Shown: positions 56,050 to 64,000, counted from the first letter of the stretch. The stretch is 64,000 bases of DNA from Methanolobus sp. (GCF_016278365.1 NZ_JADQBZ010000007.1:124001-188000); one strand, 5' to 3'. Notes: generated from the letters alone by a model not told the origin. Numbers and translations are program-made.

Positions 56050-58088
56050 CACATATCTCCCTCCTTCCATCCAGCTTTCACCATGAAGTAATTAGGAACA
56101 AGGGCGACGAAAAAACCCACGCTTGCAGCAACCCACAGAGGTGTCACCCAGAGCCATATGTCTTCACCGGACATCCAGCCCCTCCACATCATGACATACC
56201 ATGCGGTCGTGAACATCCCGATTGAAGCAGCAATCATTGAAACAGCAACTACAGGAAACGCTTTGCGGACTCCTGCAAAGTAATTCATTTCCTTCATATC
56301 AGCCATCATAGGCCCCATGTAAAAGAGGGTCGAAAGAATGATAGCAGGAATTACCATTATGAGCCACATAATGGTGGTCATGGGAGAGCCTAACCAGAAT
56401 ACCGATGTAAACTCGAAACTTCTCAAAAGAGGCAGTCCAACGAACTGGAAAAAGTACATGGAGGCTATCATAAGTGGCATCCCGATTCCGATACTCATAA
56501 TTGTAGCTGATAAGGCTCTTGCCCATGGAGGGCGGGTGAACTTTATCATCGGACCGGAAATTATCGGTCTTTCGTGATAGGACATCAGAAAAGCCAGAAT
56601 TCCAACGGGCCCGAGCACCAGGATAGCCATTGGCCAGTAAAGCCGCGGGTAGAAGGAGCTGTATGGCAGCCGCCTGGGCATTATGAACAGAGCCCATATT
56701 GCTCCGAAAAGTCCTATGAAGAACCAGGACCACCCAAGTAAGGCGAGTCCACTTGCACCTGCAACCTGGTCTTTGAACGAATGGACTTCGAGTCCAAGGT
56801 CAGCTCTTGCCTGCGCATTGTAACTCACGCTTTGAGGGCCTCCCACAACCCTGACATTCATGAAGGGACCGTCCGATGGAAAATTAAAGAAATCAGGAGA
56901 TAGTCTCCAGAAGTACTGGTCCACATAATCGTTCAGGTCTCCTGGAGCCGTATACAACAGAGGTCCGTAATTACCCTGGTATGCCATGGGTATGCCGGCA
57001 GCTGCAAACTCAGGTGTCTGCGGGTTTGCAAGTACGAAATTGTAGTACGCATCAAAGTGATAGGTCTCATCCATGCCCCACCCGAAGTTACCCCAGCGGC
57101 TTCTTGCCCAGAGAAGAGAGTGCTTGTAGATATTCTCATCTGCTACCCGGTTTACCTCGCCGTAAGCTTCCAGCTCTTCAAGGGAAGTGTCAGATAACAA
57201 ATATTCCGGGGCTGCTACCAGTATGAGTTTCTCATTCCCGGCGCTTCCATCGCCACTCCCAAGCGTATTTTGCAGGCTTTGAGGTATCGAGCCTTCTTCC
57301 ACAGGAACTACAGGCGCACCGAAGAAAGCTGCGGTGTAGGCTGCGGGCAGGGCATAGGCAGGCTCATCCGCCGAAACGATCACAATAACAGGGCCATCAC
57401 TGTAAAGCGACAGGGACTCCTCAACAAGCGAATCTATATCCACCGGGTTTTCTCCCATGCCATAGACCAATGTCTGGTTCCGTGCCGAGGCTATAGGTGC
57501 CATTACTGCAGCTGCCAGCGGGTCAGCAGGAGCCTCCAGTAACTGGGAGGGGAACATCCTGGACATGTAGCTACCAAGCTGAGCAGGTGTGTCTCCCGGC
57601 ACTCTCTGCACATTCTTAAGAGTATATCCTATGCGTGTGTCCTGGTCTGCCCCGTTTCCATAAGCAGCAGAAAGAACCCATATGTATCCAACGGCACTAA
57701 GGATCACTGCAGCTGCCAGGACCGCAATTCCCCAGCTAAGCCACTTATTTATGTTCTGTCCTTTATGCCTGCTTTTTTCACCTGAGCTCCCGGTCTTGGC
57801 GGTAAGGAAGACCTGATTTGCAGAAGCCAGAGAAGCTATCATTGCGCCAAGACTTGCGCCAAATATAATAAAAAAAATGGTAACACTACTGTAAGGTGAT
57901 GCGAAAAGCGGCTCAAGCCTTGGGATTGTGATCGCACCTTCTTCTGAAAGATATCCTGGCAGGCCGAAAACAAGCCCCCCAACAAAGGCTCCAATCAACG
58001 TAACCAAAAGAGACCTGGAAGTAAAGATCCTGCTCTTTCCAATAGTTTTGGAGTCATCCTTCTTGTTGTGACTATCCTCACTACCCAT
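56049..58088 (-). CDS. Large membrane protein with repeat-like outer domain and C-terminal helical bundle
   Basis: The 679-aa protein has two N-terminal helices, another helix near residue 120, an extracytoplasmic domain (~145-445) with VIVIVSADEPAYALPAAYTAAFFGAPVVPV and LILVAAPEYLL, then eight or so helices (~455-670). The outer domain parallels the downstream gene's protein (RVPGDTPAQL; GWGMDETYHFDAYYNFVLANP versus GWGYAEPGHNMLLASP). The C-terminal bundle contains GMFTTAWYVMMWRGWMSG. The pair overlap by 1 nt and probably form one complex. Family not recognised with confidence. Confidence 0.6.
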   Translation of the reverse strand: MGSEDSHNKKDDSKTIGKSRIFTSRSLLVTLIGAFVGGLVFGLPGYLSEEGAITIPRLEPLFASPYSSVTIFFIIFGASLGAMIASLASANQVFLTAKTGSSGEKSRHKGQNINKWLSWGIAVLAAAVILSAVGYIWVLSAAYGNGADQDTRIGYTLKNVQRVPGDTPAQLGSYMSRMFPSQLLEAPADPLAAAVMAPIASARNQTLVYGMGENPVDIDSLVEESLSLYSDGPVIVIVSADEPAYALPAAYTAAFFGAPVVPVEEGSIPQSLQNTLGSGDGSAGNEKLILVAAPEYLLSDTSLEELEAYGEVNRVADENIYKHSLLWARSRWGNFGWGMDETYHFDAYYNFVLANPQTPEFAAAGIPMAYQGNYGPLLYTAPGDLNDYVDQYFWRLSPDFFNFPSDGPFMNVRVVGGPQSVSYNAQARADLGLEVHSFKDQVAGASGLALLGWSWFFIGLFGAIWALFIMPRRLPYSSFYPRLYWPMAILVLGPVGILAFLMSYHERPIISGPMIKFTRPPWARALSATIMSIGIGMPLMIASMYFFQFVGLPLLRSFEFTSVFWLGSPMTTIMWLIMVIPAIILSTLFYMGPMMADMKEMNYFAGVRKAFPVVAVSMIAASIGMFTTAWYVMMWRGWMSGEDIWLWVTPLWVAASVGFFVALVPNYFMVKAGWKEGDM

Positions 58089-58115
58089 CTATTATTCCCC
58101 CCATGGAACCAGGTT

Positions 58116-58134
58116 GCTGTTACCTTGTAACAGC
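58116..58134. promoter_or_regulatory. Inverted repeat upstream of the 56049-58088 gene
   Basis: GCTGTTAC-ctt-GTAACAGC is a perfect 8-bp dyad with a 3-nt centre, 28 bp upstream of the start codon on the minus strand. Its position suits a repressor operator or a 5'-UTR hairpin. The core GTTAC/GTAAC also appears in the dyad at 59330. Confidence 0.4.
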
Positions 58135-58351
58135 CAGCCTGTGAATAATAATCATTTAGGAATTAGATTTCCATCGTATAAATTGTTAAGTGCAGAGTGT
58201 TATGAATCTCTTTTTCGGAGCATTGTATTAAAAAAACAGGCATCTTGCTGATTATACTTACAGTACCGTTCCCGTCTTTAGGCTTTGCCTGGATAACCGT
58301 CCATATAATCAAAATACAAATAGTTTTATCCTTGTAAAAAAATCAGGTAGT

Positions 58352-59221
58352 ATGTCATTCAAACCAATAGGTAAAGTAGTGAATTTTGCTGATGAAGAGA
58401 CTATGGAACTGCTTGCACTATGGAGAGATGCTGTTAGTGAGGTCGAGCTAAATAAACATTCTCATGCATCATCATATGTGTTCGATGAATATTCACATTA
58501 TATTGTTGTCCATGACCCTCTTGATATGGAATTTCCAAAGAGCAGAGATGAGTGGAACAAGCGGTTCTGCAGGGAAACAGGGATTTCGGTTGTAAAACTT
58601 ATCAAACATGATGGTGACAGGCTTTACTTTAAAGGTCTGCTTGCTTTGAATAATTCATCAGTTTATGGCATTGTTCCCTACACGGCATTCGACCACCAGG
58701 AAGCTGCATACCCAAAGCTGGGAATGGAGAAACTCAAAAAAGAAGTTTTTGCTGAAGTAATACCGCTTGTAAAAGGAAAAGATATCCTGGATGTTGGTTG
58801 CGGGCTAGGGGCTGCGACGATGGAAATAGCACAGCACAGCAGGCCATCAAATGTTCTTGGAATCGACCTTCTGGAAGGGCTGATAAGACAATGCCGCATC
58901 AACGCTGAGATATATGGAATTGAAAATGCCACGTTTGAAGCTGCAAGCATATACGATCTGCCTTATGAGAATGAGAGATTCGATATGGTAACGTGCTTCT
59001 TCATGCTCCATCACCTTGATGATATTCCTAAAGCCCTGAGAGAGGTAAAAAGAGTGCTGACAGACGGAGGCAAAGTATTCGCAGCCGAACCGCTTGATCA
59101 TCACCATGGTGCTAAGAGAGAAGGAAGAGACTGGGTAAAACTTTTTGAGGATGCGGGTTTTTCGGCCATATCCAGGAACATAAGCAAAGCAGTGTTCATT
59201 CAGGCAACTGCTGAGAAGTAG
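58352..59221 (+). CDS. Class I SAM-dependent methyltransferase
   Basis: The 289-aa protein has the SAM-binding motif DILDVGCGLGAATMEIAQ (~146-163), the acidic loop GIDLLEGLIRQC and the post-motif FDMVTCFFMLHHLDDIPKALREVKRVLTDGG. A ~140-residue N-terminal domain (starting MSFKPIGKVVNFADEETMEL) precedes it and is unlike common methyltransferases. It ends with EAAxF-like short segments. Substrate unknown. It is isolated between divergent and downstream units. Confidence 0.85.
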   Translation: MSFKPIGKVVNFADEETMELLALWRDAVSEVELNKHSHASSYVFDEYSHYIVVHDPLDMEFPKSRDEWNKRFCRETGISVVKLIKHDGDRLYFKGLLALNNSSVYGIVPYTAFDHQEAAYPKLGMEKLKKEVFAEVIPLVKGKDILDVGCGLGAATMEIAQHSRPSNVLGIDLLEGLIRQCRINAEIYGIENATFEAASIYDLPYENERFDMVTCFFMLHHLDDIPKALREVKRVLTDGGKVFAAEPLDHHHGAKREGRDWVKLFEDAGFSAISRNISKAVFIQATAEK

Positions 59222-59329
59222 ATCCAATGGAGGAAGCAGGTGCATAAGCACCCGCTTTCGAGTCTGTGTGCAACTTCATTTTTTAAAGGTAAATTGCTAC
59301 TTTGGTTAGCAGCTCTATTGCACCCGGTT

Positions 59330-59353
59330 GTTACAAATACAACCCTTTGTAAC
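59330..59353. promoter_or_regulatory. Operator-like dyad upstream of the first symporter unit
   Basis: GTTACAAA-tacaaccc-TTTGTAAC is a perfect 8-bp inverted repeat ending 26 bp before a strong TATA box (tatataaag, 59380-59388). Such placement matches an activator or repressor site. No equivalent was seen before the second and third units. Confidence 0.5.
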
Positions 59354-59379
59354 ACAATTTCTACTATGTCCCCATCTGG

Positions 59380-59388
59380 TATATAAAG
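59380..59388 (+). promoter_or_regulatory. TATA box of the first symporter unit
   Basis: TATATAAAG lies ~110 nt upstream of the small membrane protein start (59491), giving a 5' UTR of roughly 80 nt. Units two and three have tttaaata-type boxes (~61353, ~63317) in similar sequence settings. Confidence 0.55.
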
Positions 59389-59490
59389 ATTGTGTGGCCG
59401 CTGATAATGTGAAAACGCAAGATAAGAAATGGAAAAGTTAAAGTATGTATTGTGCTAACAAGTAACATTCTAATTTTGAGGAGACAAAAA

Positions 59491-59616
59491 ATGTTAGGCA
59501 TAGACGACCCACAGATATGGATTGCATATTTGTTATGCTTCCTGAGTGCAATTGGATGTATTATCTACGGAATGATACACTGGAACGATGGCGGCGAAAA
59601 TGAGGAGGGCTGCTGA
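59491..59616 (+). CDS. Small symporter accessory membrane protein, unit 1 (41 aa)
   Basis: MLGIDDPQIWIAYLLCFLSAIGCIIY... is one hydrophobic helix flanked by an acidic N-terminus and an acidic tail (GGENEEGC). GAGGAG lies just upstream. Its TGA overlaps the symporter ATG as TGATG, so translation is coupled. Near-identical proteins precede units 2 and 3. I recall such proteins being annotated as symporter small accessory protein, but have not checked. It is below the ORF track's size cut-off. Confidence 0.82.
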   Translation: MLGIDDPQIWIAYLLCFLSAIGCIIYGMIHWNDGGENEEGC

Positions 59617-61241
59617 TGGCAGTCAGTACACCGATTCTCGGTATTGCAGTACTTATATACCTGATGGTAATCTTCTATCTGGGATGGCTGGGCTATAAAC
59701 AGACAAAAAGTACAGAAGATTTTATGGTAGCTGGTAGAAAGGTTAATCCCTTAGTACTGGCCGTATCATATGGAGCTACGTTTATCAGTACCTCAGCAAT
59801 AGTAGGGTTCGGAGGATATGCAGGAGCTTTCGGAATGGGTGTGCTCTGGCTTGTGTTCATGAATATCTTTGTGGGCATCTTCCTGGCTTTTGTCCTGTTT
59901 GGGAAAAGGACCAGACGCCTGGGTGTGAATCTGGGTGCGGTCACTTTTCCGGAGCTGATCGGAAGAAGGTTCCAGTCCCGTTTCATCCAGGGTTTCTCAG
60001 GCATCCTGATTACAGTATTCATGCCACTTTATGCAGGAAGTGTGCTCATAGGCGGGGCCCGGTTCATGGAAACTGCACTAAATATTGATTATAACAGTGC
60101 AGTCCTTATACTTGCCGTTATCGTCGCTGCCTACGTGATCACCGGAGGGCTCATTGCAGTTATGTATACTGACGCCCTGCAGGGAGCACTCATGTTTGTA
60201 GGCATGGGGATCTTGCTTGTCCTTACTTATATTAAACTGGGCGGTGTGGTGGAATCTCACCAGGCACTCACCAACATGGCCCATCTCGTACCTGCTAACC
60301 TGGCCGCAGTGGGACATACCGGATGGACGTCTATGCCCGTGTTCGGCTCACCTACCTGGTGGACGCTTGTTTCCACCATCATACTTGGAGTAGGTGTCGG
60401 TGTCCTTGCCCAGCCGCAACTTGCGGTCAGGTTTATGACAGTAAAGGACACCAGGTCGCTCAACAGAGCAGTGCTTTCAGGCGGACCTTTCATTCTCATG
60501 ATGGCAGGTGTGGCATATGTTGTAGGAGCTCTTTCCAATGTACATTTCCTGGCAACCAGAGGCGTGATATCACTTGATGCTGCCGGAGGAAACATTGACA
60601 AGATAATACCAGAGTACATCAGCAGCGCAATGCCGGATTACTTTGTCATCTTCTTCCTGCTCACATTGCTTGCGGCTGCCATGTCCACTCTAAGCTCCCA
60701 GTTCCATACAATGGGTACTGCAATAGGACACGACCTCTACCGTGAATTCCTTATGAAAGGTAAGATCGGCAAAACTGTCACCGTCACCAAACTCGGTATT
60801 GCAGTAACGATCGTGATGAGCGTGGTTCTTGCATATATTCTTCCTTTTAGTGTAATAGCAAGGGCAACTGCCATATTCTTCGGACTTTGCGCTGCAGCAT
60901 TCCTACCCATGTATACCGGGGCATTGTTCTGGAAACGCATGACAAAGGAAGGAGCCATAGCAAGTCTTCTTATAGGTACATTCACCAGCCTGTTCTGGCT
61001 TACATTCGTGCATGCAAAAGAGGCAAGTGCACTGGGTATAAGCAAGATGTTATTTGGAGTGGACACTATCCTGACAGGTACCTGGACTGTAGTTGATCCA
61101 ATCCTCATAGCTACTCCGCTGGCCTTCCTGACAGCAATAATTGTAAGCCTGATGACTGTTCCCAGTCCGCAGGAACATATTGACCTCTGCTTCAAGAATT
61201 CAGCCATAAACGAAATGCATAGCAACACTGTGGAACTTTAA
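59616..61241 (+). CDS. Sodium:solute symporter (SSS family), unit 1
   Basis: The 541-aa transporter has ~13-14 helices. It starts MAVSTPILGIAVLIYLMVIFYLGWLGYKQTKSTEDFMVAGRKVNP and carries SSS motifs YGATFISTSAIVGFGGYAGAFGMG, FPELIGRRFQSRFIQGFSG, GGLIAVMYTDALQGALMFVGM and LLAAAMSTLSSQFHTMGTAIGHDLYREF (Na+ site). It is the first of three tandem paralogues, with a close family resemblance to large SSS transporters of methanogens. The substrate is unknown; methylamine precursors, betaines or acetate-like solutes are possible. A hairpin terminator follows. Confidence 0.9.
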   Translation: MAVSTPILGIAVLIYLMVIFYLGWLGYKQTKSTEDFMVAGRKVNPLVLAVSYGATFISTSAIVGFGGYAGAFGMGVLWLVFMNIFVGIFLAFVLFGKRTRRLGVNLGAVTFPELIGRRFQSRFIQGFSGILITVFMPLYAGSVLIGGARFMETALNIDYNSAVLILAVIVAAYVITGGLIAVMYTDALQGALMFVGMGILLVLTYIKLGGVVESHQALTNMAHLVPANLAAVGHTGWTSMPVFGSPTWWTLVSTIILGVGVGVLAQPQLAVRFMTVKDTRSLNRAVLSGGPFILMMAGVAYVVGALSNVHFLATRGVISLDAAGGNIDKIIPEYISSAMPDYFVIFFLLTLLAAAMSTLSSQFHTMGTAIGHDLYREFLMKGKIGKTVTVTKLGIAVTIVMSVVLAYILPFSVIARATAIFFGLCAAAFLPMYTGALFWKRMTKEGAIASLLIGTFTSLFWLTFVHAKEASALGISKMLFGVDTILTGTWTVVDPILIATPLAFLTAIIVSLMTVPSPQEHIDLCFKNSAINEMHSNTVEL

Positions 61242-61266
61242 TACTTTAACCGGAATGAGTGAGTAT

Positions 61267-61286
61267 TCTGGCAGTCTACTGCCAGA
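61267..61286 (+). terminator. Hairpin terminator after symporter unit 1
   Basis: TCTGGCAG-tcta-CTGCCAGA is a perfect 8-bp stem 25 nt after the stop, followed by tgctcatcttttgtatttctcatttt. A related hairpin (CTTCTGGC...GCCAGAGG) follows unit 2. Confidence 0.65.
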
Positions 61287-61429
61287 TGCTCATCTTTTGT
61301 ATTTCTCATTTTAGCATATCTCATTTGGGATTCCTGTAGATTTCGGATAGATTTAAATATCGATGCCTGTTAATACATAACGCGGCGACTACTATTAGTT
61401 ATATTATCAAATGAAACACGGTGACGAAA

Positions 61430-61552
61430 ATGCTTGGAATTGACGATCCTCAAATATGGCTTGCTTATATGCTTTGCTTTTTAAATGCTTTAGGTTGCAT
61501 CATCTATGGTGCGCTGAAATGGAATGATGGCGGAGAAGAGGAGGATTGCTAA
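61430..61552 (+). CDS. Small symporter accessory membrane protein, unit 2 (40 aa)
   Basis: MLGIDDPQIWLAYMLCFLNALGCIIYGALKWNDGGEEEDC: one hydrophobic helix with acidic ends. It differs from unit 1 at about 10 positions and from unit 3 at about 5. Its TAA overlaps the symporter ATG as TAATG. A purine-poor leader precedes it (ggtgacgaaa). Confidence 0.82.
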   Translation: MLGIDDPQIWLAYMLCFLNALGCIIYGALKWNDGGEEEDC

Positions 61553-63153
61553 TGGCCGTCAGCACACCGGTACTCGGTATTGTCGTGCTCATCTACCTGA
61601 TGGTCATTTTCTATCTGGGATGGCTTGGCTACAAAAAAACCCAGCAGACTGAAGATTATATGGTTGCCGGTAGGAAAATGAACCCCTACATCCTGGCAGT
61701 CTCATATGGAGCCACTTTTATCAGCACATCTGCAATCGTCGGGTTTGGGGGAGCTGCCGGTGCACTTGGCATGGGTCTTCTATGGTTGTCTTTTATGACT
61801 ATCTTTGTAGGAGTGTTCATGGCTTTTGTGGTATTTGGAAAGAGGACCCGTCGTATAGGATTGAAACTAGGTGCAGTCACGTTTCCCGAACTCCTTGGGA
61901 GAAGATACCAGTCCCGTTTCATCCAGGGATTCTCCGGAATACTTATCGGTCTCTTCATGCCATTATATGCCGGAATAGTACTTATCGGAGGAGCAAGGTT
62001 TGTCGAAACCACCCTCAATATAAATTATGATGTCGCAGTCCTTATTCTTACAGTGATAGTTGCTGCCTACGTTATCACAGGAGGCATTATCGCAGTCATG
62101 TACACAGATGCATTGCAGGGTGCTCTCATGTTCCTTGGAATGGCACTTCTTCTTACCCTTACGTATGTCAAACTGGGCGGTGTAGTTGAAGCCCATCAGG
62201 CACTAACCAATATGGCTTACCTTGTACCCGAAAGCCTGCAGGCGGGAGGGCATCTTGGATGGACAGCCATGCCTGAGCTCGGGTCGCCCATCTGGTGGAA
62301 CCTTGTATCAACATTGATCCTGGGCGTGGGAATCGGAGTGCTTGCCCAGCCACAGCTTGCTGTCAGGTTCATGACAGTGAAAGACGACAAGGCCCTGAAC
62401 AGAGCAGTACTGGTCGGAGGACCCTTTATACTTATGATGACAGGTGTGGCCTTCACTGTAGGGGCACTCTCTAATGTATATTTCTTCGATAAGCTTGGCG
62501 TAATATCTGTGGTAGCCGCCGGGGGAAACACAGACCTTATAATACCTCAGTATATCAACAGCGCAATGCCCGATATTTTCGTTGTCCTGTTCATGCTGAC
62601 TCTGCTGGCTGCAGCAATGTCAACGTTGAGCGCCCAGTTCCATACAATGGGAACTGCGATAGGACATGACTTCTACCGCGAGTTCCTGAAAAAGGGAGAA
62701 CTTGGACAAACGATCAATATCACCAGAATGTCAATAGCAGTTACTATCCTTGTCAGCGTTGTACTCGCGTACATCCTGCCAATAAGTATTATAGCAACTG
62801 CTACAGCTGTTTTCTTTGGTCTTTGCGCGTCCTCCTTCCTGCCAATGTACACAGGCGCTCTCTTCTGGAAACGCATGACACGGAAAGGAGCGATAGCAAG
62901 CATGCTTGTAGGGGCTTTCACAAGCCTTTTCTGGCTTATATTCGTGCATGCAAAAGAGGCAAGTGCACTGGGTATAAGCAAGGCTCTCTTTGGTGTGGAC
63001 ACCATCCTGACAGGTACCTGGACGATTATTGACCCGATAATAGTCGCCACACCCTTGGCTTTCCTGACAGCGGTCATCGTAAGCCTGATGACAGAACCTG
63101 ATTCTCAGGAACATATTGACCGCTGTTTCATGACTTCAACAGTGAATAATTAA
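61552..63153 (+). CDS. Sodium:solute symporter (SSS family), unit 2
   Basis: The ~533-aa protein starts at ATG 61552 (MAVSTPVLGIVVLIYLMVIFYLGWLGYKKTQ); the track's TTG adds two codons and lies inside the small gene. Motifs match unit 1: YGATFISTSAIVGFGGAAGALGMG, FPELLGRRYQSRFIQGFSG and LLAAAMSTLSAQFHTMGTAIGHDFYREF. DNA near its 3' end shares a 43-nt identical block with unit 1 (attcgtgcatgcaaaagagg...). Same probable role as unit 1, possibly with different affinity or expression. Confidence 0.9.
   Translation: MAVSTPVLGIVVLIYLMVIFYLGWLGYKKTQQTEDYMVAGRKMNPYILAVSYGATFISTSAIVGFGGAAGALGMGLLWLSFMTIFVGVFMAFVVFGKRTRRIGLKLGAVTFPELLGRRYQSRFIQGFSGILIGLFMPLYAGIVLIGGARFVETTLNINYDVAVLILTVIVAAYVITGGIIAVMYTDALQGALMFLGMALLLTLTYVKLGGVVEAHQALTNMAYLVPESLQAGGHLGWTAMPELGSPIWWNLVSTLILGVGIGVLAQPQLAVRFMTVKDDKALNRAVLVGGPFILMMTGVAFTVGALSNVYFFDKLGVISVVAAGGNTDLIIPQYINSAMPDIFVVLFMLTLLAAAMSTLSAQFHTMGTAIGHDFYREFLKKGELGQTINITRMSIAVTILVSVVLAYILPISIIATATAVFFGLCASSFLPMYTGALFWKRMTRKGAIASMLVGAFTSLFWLIFVHAKEASALGISKALFGVDTILTGTWTIIDPIIVATPLAFLTAVIVSLMTEPDSQEHIDRCFMTSTVNN
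61855..62039 (+). repeat. 185-nt exact repeat shared by symporter units 2 and 3 (second copy 63816-64000)
   Basis: Bases 61855-62039 and 63816-64000 are identical by direct comparison, starting at ataggattgaaactaggtg and running to the window edge. The preceding ~300 nt of the same two genes differ at many positions, including silent sites. The sharp change in identity suggests gene conversion or recent recombination; the true end of the tract is outside the window. Confidence 0.9.
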
Positions 63154-63202
63154 AAATATAATTTATTTTTATATGCCACTTCTGATCTGAAATCATTGAA
63201 GC

Positions 63203-63226
63203 CTTCTGGCCGGAAACTGCCAGAGG
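63203..63226 (+). terminator. Hairpin terminator after symporter unit 2
   Basis: CTTCTGGC and GCCAGAGG form an 8-bp stem (with G-T pairs) around an 8-nt loop ~50 nt after the stop, followed by tgattttct. It is like the hairpin after unit 1, as expected for duplicated units. Confidence 0.5.
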
Positions 63227-63390
63227 TGATTTTCTAGCTAACCGACTTCATCATCTGTTTCTGCCAAGCGTTCCCGCAATAAAATTGAAAGGTGATTCCG
63301 GGATATTTTGGATAGGTTTAAATAGTGCTATGTGATAACATTTAACACGGTAACTATCATGATTTATTGTTAAATAGAAGGAGATGAAAA

Positions 63391-63513
63391 ATGCTTGGAA
63401 TTGACGATCCTCAAATATGGCTTGCTTATGTACTTTGTTTTTTAAGTGCCTTGGGTTGCATCATCTATGGTGCGCTGAAATGGAATGATGGCGAAGAAGA
63501 AGAGGGATGCTGA
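63391..63513 (+). CDS. Small symporter accessory membrane protein, unit 3 (40 aa)
   Basis: MLGIDDPQIWLAYVLCFLSALGCIIYGALKWNDGEEEEGC: one hydrophobic helix and acidic tail, near-identical to units 1 and 2. AAGGAGA is 8 nt before the start. TGA overlaps the symporter ATG as TGATG. Confidence 0.82.
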   Translation: MLGIDDPQIWLAYVLCFLSALGCIIYGALKWNDGEEEEGC

Positions 63514-64000
63514 TGGCTGTCAGTACACCAGTGCTCAGTATTGTCGTGCTCATCTACCTGATGATCATTTTCTATCTGGGATGGCTTGGCTACAAAAAAA
63601 CTCAACAGACAGAAGACTATATGGTGGGTGGCAGGAAGATGCATCCTTATGTCCTGGCCATATCATACGGTGCCACTTTTATCAGCACATCTGCTATTGT
63701 CGGGTTTGGCGGAGCTGCAGGAGCTCTTGGTATGGGATTGCTCTGGCTTGCGGTAATGAACATCATTGTAGGGATTTTCCTGGCTTTTGTGATATTTGGA
63801 AAAAAGACCCGTCGCATAGGATTGAAACTAGGTGCAGTCACGTTTCCCGAACTCCTTGGGAGAAGATACCAGTCCCGTTTCATCCAGGGATTCTCCGGAA
63901 TACTTATCGGTCTCTTCATGCCATTATATGCCGGAATAGTACTTATCGGAGGAGCAAGGTTTGTCGAAACCACCCTCAATATAAATTATGATGTCGCAGT
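63513..64000 (+). CDS. Sodium:solute symporter (SSS family), unit 3, truncated by window edge
   Basis: The frame starts MAVSTPVLSIVVLIYLMIIFYLGWLGYKKTQQTEDYMVGGRKMHP and continues to the end of the window, 162 complete codons. It carries YGATFISTSAIVGFGGAAGALGMG and FPELLGRRYQSRFIQGFSG. The track's 63485 ORF is in a different frame for its first part and is not the gene. The DNA becomes identical to unit 2 from 63816 onward. Confidence 0.88.
   Translation, partial: MAVSTPVLSIVVLIYLMIIFYLGWLGYKKTQQTEDYMVGGRKMHPYVLAISYGATFISTSAIVGFGGAAGALGMGLLWLAVMNIIVGIFLAFVIFGKKTRRIGLKLGAVTFPELLGRRYQSRFIQGFSGILIGLFMPLYAGIVLIGGARFVETTLNINYDVA

Noticed and set aside
63485-63991. 168-aa plus-strand ORF at the right end
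   Set aside because: It is out of frame with symporter unit 3 and the small protein; both real frames are conserved across three units.
1-64000. CRISPR array, insertion sequence or replication origin
   Set aside because: No spaced direct repeats, transposase frame with terminal inverted repeats, or Orc1/Cdc6 gene with origin boxes was seen while reading.

Overview
The window reads as a chromosomal segment of a methanogenic archaeon, most likely a methylotrophic member of the Methanosarcinales (Methanosarcinaceae). This is inferred from archaeal-type FtsZ, FEN-1, RNase HII and PheT, archaetidylinositol-phosphate synthase, PGF-pre-PGF surface proteins, an indolepyruvate ferredoxin oxidoreductase operon, TATA-box (not -10/-35) promoters, and an intron-bearing tRNA-Arg. 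No methanogenesis gene lies in the window, so the lineage is an inference.

Layout. 1-9.5 kb: housekeeping (dihydropteroate synthase-like protein, FtsZ, a site-2 protease, a K+ channel/TrkA pair, a TauE-type transporter, tRNA-Arg(UCG) with a 24-nt intron, PheT). 9.8-15 kb: an archaeal secretion/pilus ATPase plus membrane platform, then RNase HII. 15-26.6 kb: a PKD/PGF-pre-PGF surface protein, PurS-PurQ, a CDP-alcohol transferase, an unusual asparagine synthase-Dph6 fusion, a glycosyltransferase, a non-canonical Nramp transporter and LrgA/LrgB. 26.6-31 kb: small membrane proteins, DUF389, FEN-1 and a CPBP-family protein. 31-35 kb: an AT-rich accessory patch with a HepT/MntA toxin-antitoxin pair, remnants of a HicB gene and a methyltransferase, and an 867-aa helicase with an apparent C-terminal PD-(D/E)XK nuclease domain.

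35-41 kb: an acetolactate synthase-like TPP enzyme preceded by a 22-codon leader ORF with a VVVVVL run and a hairpin-plus-T-run (35101-35210), converging on an iorA-iorB-CoA ligase operon. 41-49 kb: an SDR, a two-gene NAD-linked formate dehydrogenase that looks bacterial in type, and a sodium:solute symporter preceded by two tiny coupled ORFs. 49-59 kb: DUF523/DUF1722 protein, PepD-like peptidase, macro-domain protein, a candidate structured RNA, a glutamine amidotransferase, a cohesin/PGF-pre-PGF surface protein, a two-gene membrane system and a methyltransferase. 59-64 kb: three tandem units, each a ~40-aa single-span membrane protein overlapping the start of a large SSS symporter; the third is cut by the window edge and is identical to the second over its last 185 nt.

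Most notable: (i) the valine-rich leader ORF, which looks just like a bacterial ilv attenuator but sits in an archaeon, with a TATA box placed so that the leader would be translated leaderless and with its terminator arm starting at the end of the leader ORF; (ii) the helicase-nuclease protein in the defence-like patch; (iii) the micro-ORFs coupled to symporter genes; (iv) the unassigned structured RNA at about 52.36-52.54 kb. All calls come from reading the sequence and supplied translations; no database search was run.
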